The notes below the pieces were generated by a model. It saw nothing but the letters and a program-made list of their open reading frames with translations. It did no database searches and was not told where the DNA came from. A stretch of DNA of 64,000 bases from an uncultured Bacilli bacterium. GTDB lineage: Bacteria > Bacillota_I > Bacilli_A > RF39 > UBA660. Shown one piece after another: positions 1-7,509 of the stretch. The position numbers and the translations under genes are program-made. Within the stretch, counting starts at the first letter, position 1. Every line of letters begins with the position of its first letter. The DNA lies in the NCBI GenBank assembly GCA_934102335.1, contig CAKOSP010000002.1, positions 128,203 through 192,202 of the forward strand. The letters are read 5' to 3'.

Positions 1-163
1 CAGTGAGATTTTCTTCATTAGTCACTTTATCCAAATCTTGAAGTACTTCGTTTGAAAGATATTTATAACCATTTAAATAATCCTCGATTGTTTTTTTAGC
101 AGTACTGTTAATTGAACAAGCGCACAAAACCAAAATAAGTATTGATAAAAGTACCTTTTTCAT
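1..163 (-). CDS. lipoprotein, N-terminal part (runs off the window)
   Basis: Only the first 54 codons lie in the window, starting at 163 behind a GAGG ribosome site at about 171-175. The protein begins MKKVLLSILILVLCAC, a short basic start, a hydrophobic stretch and a lipobox ending in cysteine. This predicts a lipid-anchored protein on the outer face of the membrane. The visible mature part is hydrophilic. It lies 36 bases downstream of the next gene and on the same strand, so co-transcription is likely. The function cannot be told from the fragment. Confidence 0.7.
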   Translation of the reverse strand, partial: MKKVLLSILILVLCACSINSTAKKTIEDYLNGYKYLSNEVLQDLDKVTNEENLT

Positions 164-198
164 AATATAACCTCAGTTTTAGTATGCAATGTTATTTT

Positions 199-807
199 TT
201 ATTTATACGTTAATAATTTCTTATACTCTTCTTTAGGAGTTGTGGATATTAATAAAGTTAATTTTTTTAACATTTCTTTATAATCGCTGGTCTCGTCATG
301 AAAGAATTCATAGTAATAATATTTTAACTTATCATAACTATGTGATTGGTAAAGATTATTTAAATCATTTATAATACTTAGCTTTATATTTTCAATAAAT
401 CTGATTTTGGAATATATATTTATTTTTTGAATGGATTTATATTCTAGTTTAGTCTTTTTAACTGTATATATTATTTCACAAATAGATTCGTCATCTTGAA
501 AAGATAATGTGCTTCTTTTGATTTCATATCCTTGGTTATCAAAAGATAAAACAATTGTGTTATTTCTATCACATAAAAGTATACAATTTAATTTACTTCC
601 ATCATTTAATATTGTTTTTTCTTTAATTAAATTAAGAATAACATCAGATAATTTGATATGATTATTATAAATTTCTAAAAAGTCATTTCTACTAATTAAA
701 AATAATGGTATTTTTTTAATACTAGTCAATTCATCGGTTTTTAACCATTCAAAAAAGTAATAATTATTATCTTGAAAATTTACTTTTATGTCGTAATAAT
801 AGTTCAT
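199..807 (-). CDS. DUF3603-like protein, function unknown
   Basis: A 202-residue soluble protein with no signal or membrane segment. The start (YYYDIKVNF, then FFEWLKTDEL and IKKIPLFLIS) resembles the DUF3603 family of Bacilli from memory: a short YYD strand, a W-containing acidic turn, a VPLL-like segment, and later a LSFDNQGYEIKRS segment. The biochemical role of that family is not established. The start at 807 has a GAAAGGA site ten bases upstream (818-824), which supports it although it overlaps the upstream gene by 41 bases. The family call rests on recall of the pattern and is moderate. Confidence 0.6.
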   Translation of the reverse strand: MNYYYDIKVNFQDNNYYFFEWLKTDELTSIKKIPLFLISRNDFLEIYNNHIKLSDVILNLIKEKTILNDGSKLNCILLCDRNNTIVLSFDNQGYEIKRSTLSFQDDESICEIIYTVKKTKLEYKSIQKINIYSKIRFIENIKLSIINDLNNLYQSHSYDKLKYYYYEFFHDETSDYKEMLKKLTLLISTTPKEEYKKLLTYK

Positions 808-1003
808 TTTTATTTTGTCCTTTCATTCCAATAACAATTAATATCACACCTATAATTATTAGCCATATTTCAAATCTACTAATAATATATTGAAAAAAAC
901 TCCAAAAATTATACCCCATAGTGAGTAAATTTAGGTAAAGAATTAAAAAAAATAAGCCTATTGAGGTTAAAATAATTCCTCCAAATATTAAAATTAAATT
1001 CAT
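767..1003 (-). CDS. small membrane protein with two TM segments
   Basis: A 78-residue protein with a hydrophobic helix at about residues 3-26 and another at about 46-60, followed by a basic hydrophilic tail. Both helices are long enough to cross the membrane. No family was recognised. The ribosome site in front of 1003 is weak, so the start is uncertain. The 3' end overlaps the next gene on the same strand by 41 bases, which suggests one transcript. It is divergent from uppP. It could be a spurious frame, but its clear two-helix pattern argues for a real gene. Confidence 0.5.
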   Translation of the reverse strand: MNLILIFGGIILTSIGLFFLILYLNLLTMGYNFWSFFQYIISRFEIWLIIIGVILIVIGMKGQNKNELLLRHKSKFSR

Positions 1004-1050
1004 ATTTATATTTTACGTTTTTTATTATATAATTATGTAGAGGATAAAAT

Positions 1051-1860
1051 ATGAATTTAATAAAATACATTTTGTTAGGAATTTTACAAGGGTTAACAGA
1101 GCCACTTCCTATATCAAGTAGTGGTCATTTAACTTTGTTTAAAGCATTATTTGATACAACAATATTTGACTCTTTAAATTTTGAAATTATATCTAATTTT
1201 GGTTCTTTTATTGCTATATTTATTTTATTTTTTAAAGATATTGTTAAGCTTCTTAAAGGATTTTTTACCTATATTTTTAAAAAAGATAAAAGAAGTACAA
1301 CTAAAAAAGAATTTTTATATTGCATATATATTATGATCAGTACAATTCCTGTAGGTATTACGGGTATACTATTTAAAGATAAAATAGAATCGATTAATAG
1401 TATGATGTTTTTAGGTTTTGCTTTTTTAATTACTAGTTTAATGTTATTTATTGTTAGAAAATTTAAAGGAACTAAAAATGATTTTGATATAACTTTAAAA
1501 GATGCGATTATTATTGGTTCGTTCCAAGCTGTTACAGTAATGCCTGGAATCTCTAGAAGTGGAACTGTTCTTGTTGCTTGCTTACTATGTGGTTTAAAAA
1601 GAGATACTGCTCTTAAATATACATTTATTTTATATTTTCCAGTAAGCTTAGCTGCGATGTGTTTAGGGGTTAAAGATATAATAGCCACTCCTAATTTAGA
1701 TGCTATGATACTTCCTTATACTTTAGGAATGATTGCAGCACTTATTGTTACATATTTTTCATATAAATGGATGTCAGATTGGGTAAAAAAAGGAAAACTA
1801 GCATATTTTAGTATTTATTGTTTGTTATTAGCTTTATTTATTTTTATTTACTTTCATTAA
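1051..1860 (+). CDS. uppP: undecaprenyl-diphosphatase UppP (BacA family)
   Basis: Removes a phosphate from undecaprenyl diphosphate to recycle the lipid carrier for peptidoglycan and other wall polymers; an integral membrane enzyme. At 269 residues it has the usual family length. The first family motif is at residues 14-26 (GLTEPLPISSSGH, with the conserved Glu and Ser residues) and the second, PGISRSGT, at about 165-172. Several hydrophobic helices fill the rest. The start at 1051 follows GAGGATAAAAT. It is a single-gene unit divergent from the preceding gene and closed by a strong hairpin terminator. Confidence 0.95.
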   Translation: MNLIKYILLGILQGLTEPLPISSSGHLTLFKALFDTTIFDSLNFEIISNFGSFIAIFILFFKDIVKLLKGFFTYIFKKDKRSTTKKEFLYCIYIMISTIPVGITGILFKDKIESINSMMFLGFAFLITSLMLFIVRKFKGTKNDFDITLKDAIIIGSFQAVTVMPGISRSGTVLVACLLCGLKRDTALKYTFILYFPVSLAAMCLGVKDIIATPNLDAMILPYTLGMIAALIVTYFSYKWMSDWVKKGKLAYFSIYCLLLALFIFIYFH

Positions 1861-1865
1861 AAATT

Positions 1866-1895
1866 AAAGGAAGATGTTGGATCATCTTCCTTTTT
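1866..1895 (+). terminator. terminator of uppP
   Basis: An 11-base stem (AAAGGAAGATG / CATCTTCCTTT) with a 6-base loop, followed by a T run, starts five bases after the uppP stop. Confidence 0.85.
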
Positions 1896-2021
1896 AAAAG
1901 TGTGAGTTTGAGTTATAATTTTTTAAAATTTAGGGTTTATCTTTTTTAATTTGTATTATCTACCTCCTTACATTATGATTGTAACTCTAATTTATGTTGA
2001 AATTATGTTGAAAAAATGAAA

Positions 2022-3389
2022 TTATTTCATAAAGAAGTAAAAAGTAGTTCCGTGACGGGAAGAATCAACTCCATATTTAAAGTTATGCTTTAATAAAATT
2101 TCTTTAACTATTGAAAGACCTAAACCAGTTGATATAACATTTCTTTTATGCTTTTTATTAGTTTTGTAGTATCTATTCCAGATTGTATCTATTTCTTCTT
2201 TTTTTATTCCTTTTCCTGTATCGGTTATTTCAATTTTTTTATCTTTTGTTACTTTAATAATAACTTTTTTATCTTCACCTGTAAAATTAATGGCATTATT
2301 AATTAAATTATATATTACTTGGTTTATTTTGTTTTTGTCGGCACTAACTAAAAGCTTATCTGGTAAATCTAAAACAAAATCATAATTTTCAGTTTCTTTT
2401 ATAATATCGTATCTTTTAATAATTGTTTTTATCTCCTGTACAATATCATATTTTTCAATATTTAATTGTTCGGCTTTTGCTTGAAGTTTTGATAAATTTA
2501 ATATGTCATTTACAAGTATTGTTAATCTATCTGTTTCATCAATAATTATATTTAGATGTTCATTCATTTTATCTTTGTCTTTATAAGATATATCTTTAAT
2601 CATTTCAGCATAAGCTTTGATCATTGTTAAAGGAGTTTTTAAATCATGTGATACGTTGGCAAGCAAGTCTCTTTGCAAATTCTCAGTTTTACCTATTTCA
2701 CTTTGAGCTAGGTTAAGAGCGTCAGTGAGTTCATCAAGTTCCAAAATACCATGGTGTTCAAACTTTATATCCTTTCCTGTGCCAAGATATTTGGCTTTAT
2801 TTGTTATTTCTATTATAGGTTTGGTAACTTTATTTGATAAGAAGTAAGAAATGACTACTGCCGCAATTGAGGCAAATAAAGTAATATAAATCATTTGAGT
2901 TTTTAAAATTGTTGTAACATTTGATGTATCTTCAGAATTAGAATAAATAAATATGTAATTATCACTAATTTTTAAACCATATAAATAACCCACTATTTTT
3001 TTATTTTGTAAAGAAATACGAAAAGTATTTGATTCTTCATTAGAATTTATAAATTTTCTTATAATGCTTTTAATATCGGTACTCATGTGATTTAATACAC
3101 AATTATTCATTTTAGTATTATATTCTTCCTCTACGCTAGTTGATGAGGTTTTTATTATGCATACTTGATTCTGATACGCTAAAGATTCCATATTTAAACT
3201 TAAATCATCAGAATTGGTATTTTTTAGTTTATTGGAGATTAAATCTAGAGTTTTAACTTGATAATTTTCATAAGCTTTTTTAAATAAAAATACTTCACTT
3301 ATCCAGACTAATGCAAGTACAATAACAAAGAATAAAATTAATGATAATAAAAGTCTTTTTTTAATACTACTTTTATTCTTTGTATTCAA
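2022..3389 (-). CDS. sensor histidine kinase (OmpR-type system)
   Basis: A 455-residue membrane sensor kinase. Helix 1 spans about residues 11-33 and helix 2 about 166-186, leaving a ~130-residue outside sensor region of unrecognised fold. A HAMP-like linker follows, then the dimerisation box NVSHDLKTPLTMIKAY with the phosphorylated His at 248. The N box is in the NKINQVIYNLINNAINF segment, and DTGKGI and STGLGLSIVKE complete the ATP site. It overlaps its response regulator gene by 17 bases, so the two are translationally linked. The signal is not evident; PhoR/VanS-like kinases look similar. Confidence 0.9.
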   Translation of the reverse strand: MNTKNKSSIKKRLLLSLILFFVIVLALVWISEVFLFKKAYENYQVKTLDLISNKLKNTNSDDLSLNMESLAYQNQVCIIKTSSTSVEEEYNTKMNNCVLNHMSTDIKSIIRKFINSNEESNTFRISLQNKKIVGYLYGLKISDNYIFIYSNSEDTSNVTTILKTQMIYITLFASIAAVVISYFLSNKVTKPIIEITNKAKYLGTGKDIKFEHHGILELDELTDALNLAQSEIGKTENLQRDLLANVSHDLKTPLTMIKAYAEMIKDISYKDKDKMNEHLNIIIDETDRLTILVNDILNLSKLQAKAEQLNIEKYDIVQEIKTIIKRYDIIKETENYDFVLDLPDKLLVSADKNKINQVIYNLINNAINFTGEDKKVIIKVTKDKKIEITDTGKGIKKEEIDTIWNRYYKTNKKHKRNVISTGLGLSIVKEILLKHNFKYGVDSSRHGTTFYFFMK

Positions 3390-4035
3390 ATTTATAACCT
3401 ACCTCTCTAATTGTTTTAATTAAATTTCTATATTTTCCAAGATGAGACCTTAATGTTTTAATGTGTGTATCTACTGTTCTATCATCACCATAAAAATCGT
3501 ATCCCCATACATGGCTTAAAAGTTTTTCACGTGATAAAGCAATATTCTTATTTTTTATTAAATATTTTAATAACTCGTATTCTTTAGGTGATAATGTCAC
3601 TTCATTATTATCAATTGTTACTTCGTGAGCTATATCATCAATAACAATACCTGCTATTTTTATTTTTTCATTGTCTTTTTTATTTCTTTTAATTACAGCT
3701 TTCACTCTTGCTACCAATTCTTTTGGACTAAATGGTTTGGTAACGTAATCATCTATTCCTAAATCAAACCCTATCAGTTTATCGTATTCTTCTGCTCTTG
3801 CTGATAACATAATAAATGGAACATCTTTTATTTGTTTTATTTCTTTACAAGCTGTATACCCATCCATTTTAGGCATCATAATGTCCATTATTACTAAATC
3901 TATTTGATTATTTTGAATTTTTTCAAGAGCTTCTTTGCCATTACTTGCTTCAAAAACTTCAAAATCCTCTAAGACTAAATATTCTTTTATAACATCACGA
4001 ATTAATTCTTCGTCATCAACCACTAAGATTTTCAT
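3373..4035 (-). CDS. response regulator, OmpR/PhoB family
   Basis: A 220-residue DNA-binding regulator, partner of the kinase just downstream. The receiver domain has the acidic pair DDEE at residues 7-10, the phospho-acceptor Asp51 (VIMDIMMPKMDGY), Thr/Ser in MLSAR and Lys100 in VTKPF. A winged-helix domain follows (SPKEYELLKYL, then VWGYDFYGDDRTVDTHIKTLR). The start at 4035 follows a GAGGTGA site. The 17-base overlap with the kinase gene shows an operon in the order regulator then kinase. Targets are not visible in the window. Confidence 0.93.
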   Translation of the reverse strand: MKILVVDDEELIRDVIKEYLVLEDFEVFEASNGKEALEKIQNNQIDLVIMDIMMPKMDGYTACKEIKQIKDVPFIMLSARAEEYDKLIGFDLGIDDYVTKPFSPKELVARVKAVIKRNKKDNEKIKIAGIVIDDIAHEVTIDNNEVTLSPKEYELLKYLIKNKNIALSREKLLSHVWGYDFYGDDRTVDTHIKTLRSHLGKYRNLIKTIREVGYKFEYKE

Positions 4036-4094
4036 CTTCTCACCTCTTTTTTATATTATAGCAAATTTGTGAAATGTAAATGAAAAAAGAAGCT

Positions 4095-4493
4095 TTATTC
4101 AGCTTCTTCTAATTTTTTAGTAATATTTTTTAAAGTTTTAATTGTTTTATCTCTAACATCTTGAGCCATATCTTCAAGTGCTGGTTTAGCAGTTTCTTTT
4201 GCCATATCAACTAATTCTTTAGCTTTTCTTTCTAAATGTTTAGCTTTGGCTTTAGCAATTTTTAAAACCTTTTCACCATCTAAATCTTTTAACTCTTTTT
4301 CTATTTCCTGAGCTTTTTTAACAATATTGTCTTTTAATTCATCATAGTCAATTGCTTGAGCAGCATCAATTAATTCGTTAATTTTTTTTCTTAAATCCCT
4401 TCTTAATTCTTCACCTTTTTTGGGAGCAAATAAAAGGCCTAGACCAACACCAACACCCGCTCCTAGTATGAATTTACCAAATCCTTTACTCAT
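4095..4493 (-). CDS. YtxH-domain protein
   Basis: A 132-residue protein. It starts MSKGFGKFILGAGVGVGLGLLFAPKKG in two parts, a glycine-rich hydrophobic helix ending in the FAPKKG turn that marks the YtxH family, followed by RRDLRKK. The remaining ~100 residues are a charged amphipathic helix. YtxH proteins are general-stress and envelope-associated proteins of Bacilli of unclear mechanism. I chose the start at 4493 because AAGGAGGAA lies seven bases upstream at 4501-4509; longer frames lack a site. It overlaps the upstream gene by eight bases and is the last gene of a three-gene operon. Confidence 0.85.
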   Translation of the reverse strand: MSKGFGKFILGAGVGVGLGLLFAPKKGEELRRDLRKKINELIDAAQAIDYDELKDNIVKKAQEIEKELKDLDGEKVLKIAKAKAKHLERKAKELVDMAKETAKPALEDMAQDVRDKTIKTLKNITKKLEEAE

Positions 4494-4785
4494 CTTCAAA
4501 TTCCTCCTTATTTCTTTTCTTTTTAAGTAATATTTTGCCAAACATACTTGTTATAAATTCACTAATTTTACTAGTAACAAAGCTAAATTTATTTGTTGCG
4601 AAATCTATTACGTTGAATATGTTATTTAAAGATTGTACTTTTGTATTTACTTCATCAATTAGCTTTTCAGCTTTGTCTACTGCTATTATAGCTTTTATTC
4701 CTAAAACTATTCCTATTATTAATAGACAAATTAATAATATATAAATAATTATAGGTAATAAGTTTGACCAATATTCTGCCATCAT
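4486..4785 (-). CDS. DUF948-like single-pass membrane protein
   Basis: A 99-residue protein with one hydrophobic helix (about residues 9-32) and a helical tail (KAEKLIDEVNTKVQSLNNIFNVI) ending in a Lys-rich then acidic end. This plan, with a YtxH gene directly downstream, matches DUF948 proteins of Bacilli, where the two genes are commonly adjacent. The start codon overlaps the upstream stop (TAATG at 4783-4787), so translation is coupled. The role is unknown; probably an envelope scaffold or stress protein. Confidence 0.75.
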   Translation of the reverse strand: MMAEYWSNLLPIIIYILLICLLIIGIVLGIKAIIAVDKAEKLIDEVNTKVQSLNNIFNVIDFATNKFSFVTSKISEFITSMFGKILLKKKRNKEEFEDE

Positions 4786-5624
4786 TATTCTTCCTCTTCT
4801 CCTTTATCATACATTGAATCAATTAGATCAAATAAATCATTTTCTAATGTATCTTCATCAATTGATTCAGTTTTAGTTTTTTCATGCATTGTAGGTTCAA
4901 TAACTTCTTTTTTTACTGGCTCTATTTCTGGAATTATTTCTTCTTGTTCAAGTGGTATTGCAACATCCGCAGTATCTTCTAATAACTCATCAATAGTTTT
5001 AACTTTTTGTTCTTTTCTCTCAATTGGTTCATAACTATTAACTGTTTCTGTTTCTTTATATACTTCTTTAACTTCTTTTTTTATAGGTTCATCTAAAGAT
5101 CCAAATGCTTTTTTTCTTACACTTTCTACAGATATACTGCTTTTTTGTGGTACTGGTTCTCCACGGTTTGTTATATCTGATGCAACATAATCTTCATTTA
5201 AAATACCATATACCGGAGAAATAATCGGAGATGGTTTAAACTTTTTCTTTTCAACTACCTCTACACGATCAAGACGATTATGTTCAACCTTTCTTTCTTT
5301 TCTTTTATTTCTTTCATAGTCTAAAACATTTGTAGTCTTTGGTTTTTGAATAGGTCTAACACTGTCAAATTCATCTTCATCGAAGTCTGGAAATGGAAAG
5401 GTATTTTCCATTTTGTATTCTTTAACTTCTTGACGAACATAGTCATTTTCCTGTGACACTGTCTCTTTTTTTATTGGCCTGTTAACAACTGGTGGTTTGT
5501 ATTCAGTTGCTACTTGTGGTTTTTCTTCAATAGGCTTTTTTACTTCTAAATTTTTAGGAGTACTTTCTTCTACCACTTCTTCTTCGTCAAATAATATATC
5601 TTTAATCTTTCCAAAAAGTCCCAT
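4785..5624 (-). CDS. disordered charged protein with FKPSPIISPVYG motif
   Basis: A 279-residue protein that is mostly low-complexity Lys, Glu and Pro, so likely disordered. The first 14 residues, MGLFGKIKDILFDE, could form an amphipathic membrane-binding helix like the SepF start. An uncharged island, FKPSPIISPVYGILNEDY, sits at residues 129-146 and looks like a docking motif. The end (LENDLFDLIDSMYDKG) could be a short helix. It heads an operon with the DUF948-like and YtxH genes. A cell-division or envelope adaptor role is my inference; no family function is known to me. Confidence 0.7.
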   Translation of the reverse strand: MGLFGKIKDILFDEEEVVEESTPKNLEVKKPIEEKPQVATEYKPPVVNRPIKKETVSQENDYVRQEVKEYKMENTFPFPDFDEDEFDSVRPIQKPKTTNVLDYERNKRKERKVEHNRLDRVEVVEKKKFKPSPIISPVYGILNEDYVASDITNRGEPVPQKSSISVESVRKKAFGSLDEPIKKEVKEVYKETETVNSYEPIERKEQKVKTIDELLEDTADVAIPLEQEEIIPEIEPVKKEVIEPTMHEKTKTESIDEDTLENDLFDLIDSMYDKGEEEE

Positions 5625-5635
5625 GTTACACCTTC

Positions 5636-6277
5636 CTAGTTAATTAAGTCAGAATCATATATTTCTGTCTCATCTGTCCATTTATATTCACTATCATAAT
5701 CTAAATAATTACTATCACTGCTTGTTGTATTAAATATGTTATAATCTTCTTCTTTATAAGTTAGTACGTTACTTCCAAGTAGATTGGCTATTACACTATC
5801 ATTATAAGAAATGTTTTTTAATATTTCTATGGCATAAAGCATTGATTCGTTAATATCATCTTCTTCTACCATCACTTCTATTTTAGCATAATTATATATA
5901 ATTTCAATCAAATATTTATTATTTTCTTTTTTATTTATTCTAATACATCCTTGTTTATCATTATAAGAAAACGTTTTAAAATAATTAGAATTAGTATCAT
6001 TTTTCAATTCATTATTTGTTTTGTTATAATAACTTACAGCATCTACATATAGATAAAATGTAGCTTTATTGGAAGTTAATACTTCGTTAAACAACTTAAA
6101 ACTTTGAACTTGCATAGTTCTAGGTAAAGAATATTTATATCCTGTTCTATAAACATTTATATGACTTTTTTTACCATCAAAAGTATTGATTATTTGATCA
6201 TAGTTTAAGTTTTTTATATTAGTGCATCCACAAAGTAAAAAACACATTATAGCCATCATTACTATTTTCTTTTTCAT
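5636..6277 (-). CDS. lipoprotein, function unknown
   Basis: A secreted, lipid-anchored protein of about 213 residues. From the start at 6277 it reads MKKKIVMMAIMCFLLCGC, a classical lipoprotein signal with lipobox LCGC. In-frame ATGs also exist at 6283 and 6292. A TATAAT at 6291-6296 overlaps the longest one, so a promoter there would favour a downstream start. The mature part is rich in Asn, Tyr and acidic residues with no recognised domain. It lies 11 bases upstream of the disordered-protein gene and just after trmB on the same strand. Confidence 0.7.
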   Translation of the reverse strand: MKKKIVMMAIMCFLLCGCTNIKNLNYDQIINTFDGKKSHINVYRTGYKYSLPRTMQVQSFKLFNEVLTSNKATFYLYVDAVSYYNKTNNELKNDTNSNYFKTFSYNDKQGCIRINKKENNKYLIEIIYNYAKIEVMVEEDDINESMLYAIEILKNISYNDSVIANLLGSNVLTYKEEDYNIFNTTSSDSNYLDYDSEYKWTDETEIYDSDLIN

Positions 6278-6325
6278 ATTCATCTCAATCATTATATCAA
6301 AATAATAAAAAAAATTAAATATTTA

Positions 6326-6934
6326 TTATTCTTTGTGTGCTTCTAAATATTTAATTTTTATTCCCTGACTTGAAAACTTCCTTTCATATTCGGTTTCAAC
6401 TTGTTCTAAATCTGTACTATGTAGATCATATATAACTTTATCTAAAATATAACCATATTCTTTTAATGACTCTAAAGAATAAGCAAATAAATCATCATTA
6501 TCAGTTTTCATAATTATATGTGCTTTAGATTTAAAAAGATGGTCATATACTTGTAGAAATTCTTTAGAAGTTAATCTTCTTTTAGCATGTCTTTTTTTAG
6601 GCCATGGATCTGAAAAATTTAGGTATATAGTGTCTATTTCGAAAGGTATAATCTCTTCTAGGTTTTTGGCATCAGTTATTAATACTTTAAGATTATCTAT
6701 TTCATAATTCATTATTTTTTTTATAGCAACTGAGGCAACACTGGAATACTTTTCAACACCAATAAAATTAATATCTTGGTGTTTTAAAGACATATTTAAA
6801 ATAAAATCACCTTTTCCCATGCCAATTTCTAAACAAGTTTTTTTATTTTTATTATTAAATTTAGTTTCTTTGTCGTAATAAAAATTACAATTTTCTAATA
6901 CTTCGTCTTTGTAAGATGGATTTCTCATTCGCAT
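6326..6934 (-). CDS. trmB: tRNA (guanine-N7)-methyltransferase TrmB
   Basis: Methylates N7 of G46 in the variable loop of tRNAs using S-adenosylmethionine; cytoplasmic. The protein has 202 residues, near the usual family size. The SAM site is LEIGMGKGDF at about residues 36-45, and the family signature NFSDPWPKKRHAKRRL is present with its catalytic Asp. KTDNDDLF and the end TEYERKFSSQG also match. The start at 6934 follows GGAAGTG. It appears to lead a transcript running into the lipoprotein gene 48 bases downstream. Confidence 0.95.
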   Translation of the reverse strand: MRMRNPSYKDEVLENCNFYYDKETKFNNKNKKTCLEIGMGKGDFILNMSLKHQDINFIGVEKYSSVASVAIKKIMNYEIDNLKVLITDAKNLEEIIPFEIDTIYLNFSDPWPKKRHAKRRLTSKEFLQVYDHLFKSKAHIIMKTDNDDLFAYSLESLKEYGYILDKVIYDLHSTDLEQVETEYERKFSSQGIKIKYLEAHKE

Positions 6935-6983
6935 TTTAATACACTTCCTTTAATTTTTTCATATAATGTACTAGGAGGATTAT

Positions 6984-7262
6984 ATGAAAAGAAATAGAGC
7001 ATCATTTTTTAATGAAACTATGGATTATTATAACACACAAATGCCTAACATGGTACCAAATAATGGAATGAGTATGATGAATCAATCTGGATTTTATGCC
7101 GGAAATATGCCTTATTCTCAAGACGATTTTACTTCCAGAATAGCAAAATTAGAAAGACAAGTTAATCGTTTAGAACATAGAATTAATATTTTAGAGCAAA
7201 ATAGTACTAGTTACTCAACTGATGAAAAGGATACAACTATAAATAATATGTATATGGTTTAA
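6984..7262 (+). CDS. small coiled-coil protein, unknown
   Basis: A 92-residue protein with a perfect AGGAGG site six bases before the ATG. The first ~45 residues are rich in Met, Asn, Gln, Tyr and Pro and look unfolded. A strong heptad segment follows at about 52-72 (RIAKLERQVNRLEHRINILE), then a polar tail. The composition and short coil recall spore-coat or inner-envelope small proteins, but I recognise no family. It is divergent from trmB, and its stop overlaps the stop of the convergent cse60 gene by four bases. Confidence 0.65.
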   Translation: MKRNRASFFNETMDYYNTQMPNMVPNNGMSMMNQSGFYAGNMPYSQDDFTSRIAKLERQVNRLEHRINILEQNSTSYSTDEKDTTINNMYMV

Positions 7263-7429
7263 TAATAACAAATCATTGCACTAAAACAATATATTTGTTC
7301 TTCTCCTGAGATTCCAATAGCAACTTGATACTTTATATCTACAATATCTGCATTTATTGAGGATAAAAATTCGTTTACTGACTTTTCTAAATCTTTTTCA
7401 TGAGATTCATCAAATATTTTTACCTTCAT
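7259..7429 (-). CDS. cse60: sporulation protein Cse60-like
   Basis: A 56-residue protein starting MKVKIFDESHEKDLEKSV and ending IYCFSAMICYY. It matches, from memory, the whole length of Bacillus Cse60 (a sigma-E-dependent gene of unknown mechanism), including the FDE-H-DLE start, the NxFL helix, the ADIVDIKY strand and the YCFSAM end. A 72-residue frame extends upstream, but the start at 7429 has GGTGAT seven bases ahead and gives the family length. No other sporulation gene is visible in the window, so whether this organism sporulates is open. Confidence 0.8.
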   Translation of the reverse strand: MKVKIFDESHEKDLEKSVNEFLSSINADIVDIKYQVAIGISGEEQIYCFSAMICYY

Positions 7430-7475
7430 AAAATCACCAAGATTATTATAAATATAAAGTTGTTCTTTTTTTGTC

Positions 7476-7509
7476 AAAAAAAGAATTGCATTTTTTGTGC
7501 AACTCTTTT
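7476..7509 (-). terminator. terminator of leuS
   Basis: Minus-strand hairpin AAAAGAGTTGCA / TGCAATTCTTTT with a 7-base loop and a following T tract. The 5' arm overlaps the leuS stop codon. Confidence 0.8.

Noticed and set aside
1896..2021. Minus-strand GGAGG near 1972 as the start of a small gene
   Set aside because: No ATG, GTG or TTG lies at a useful distance and the frame stops after a few codons.
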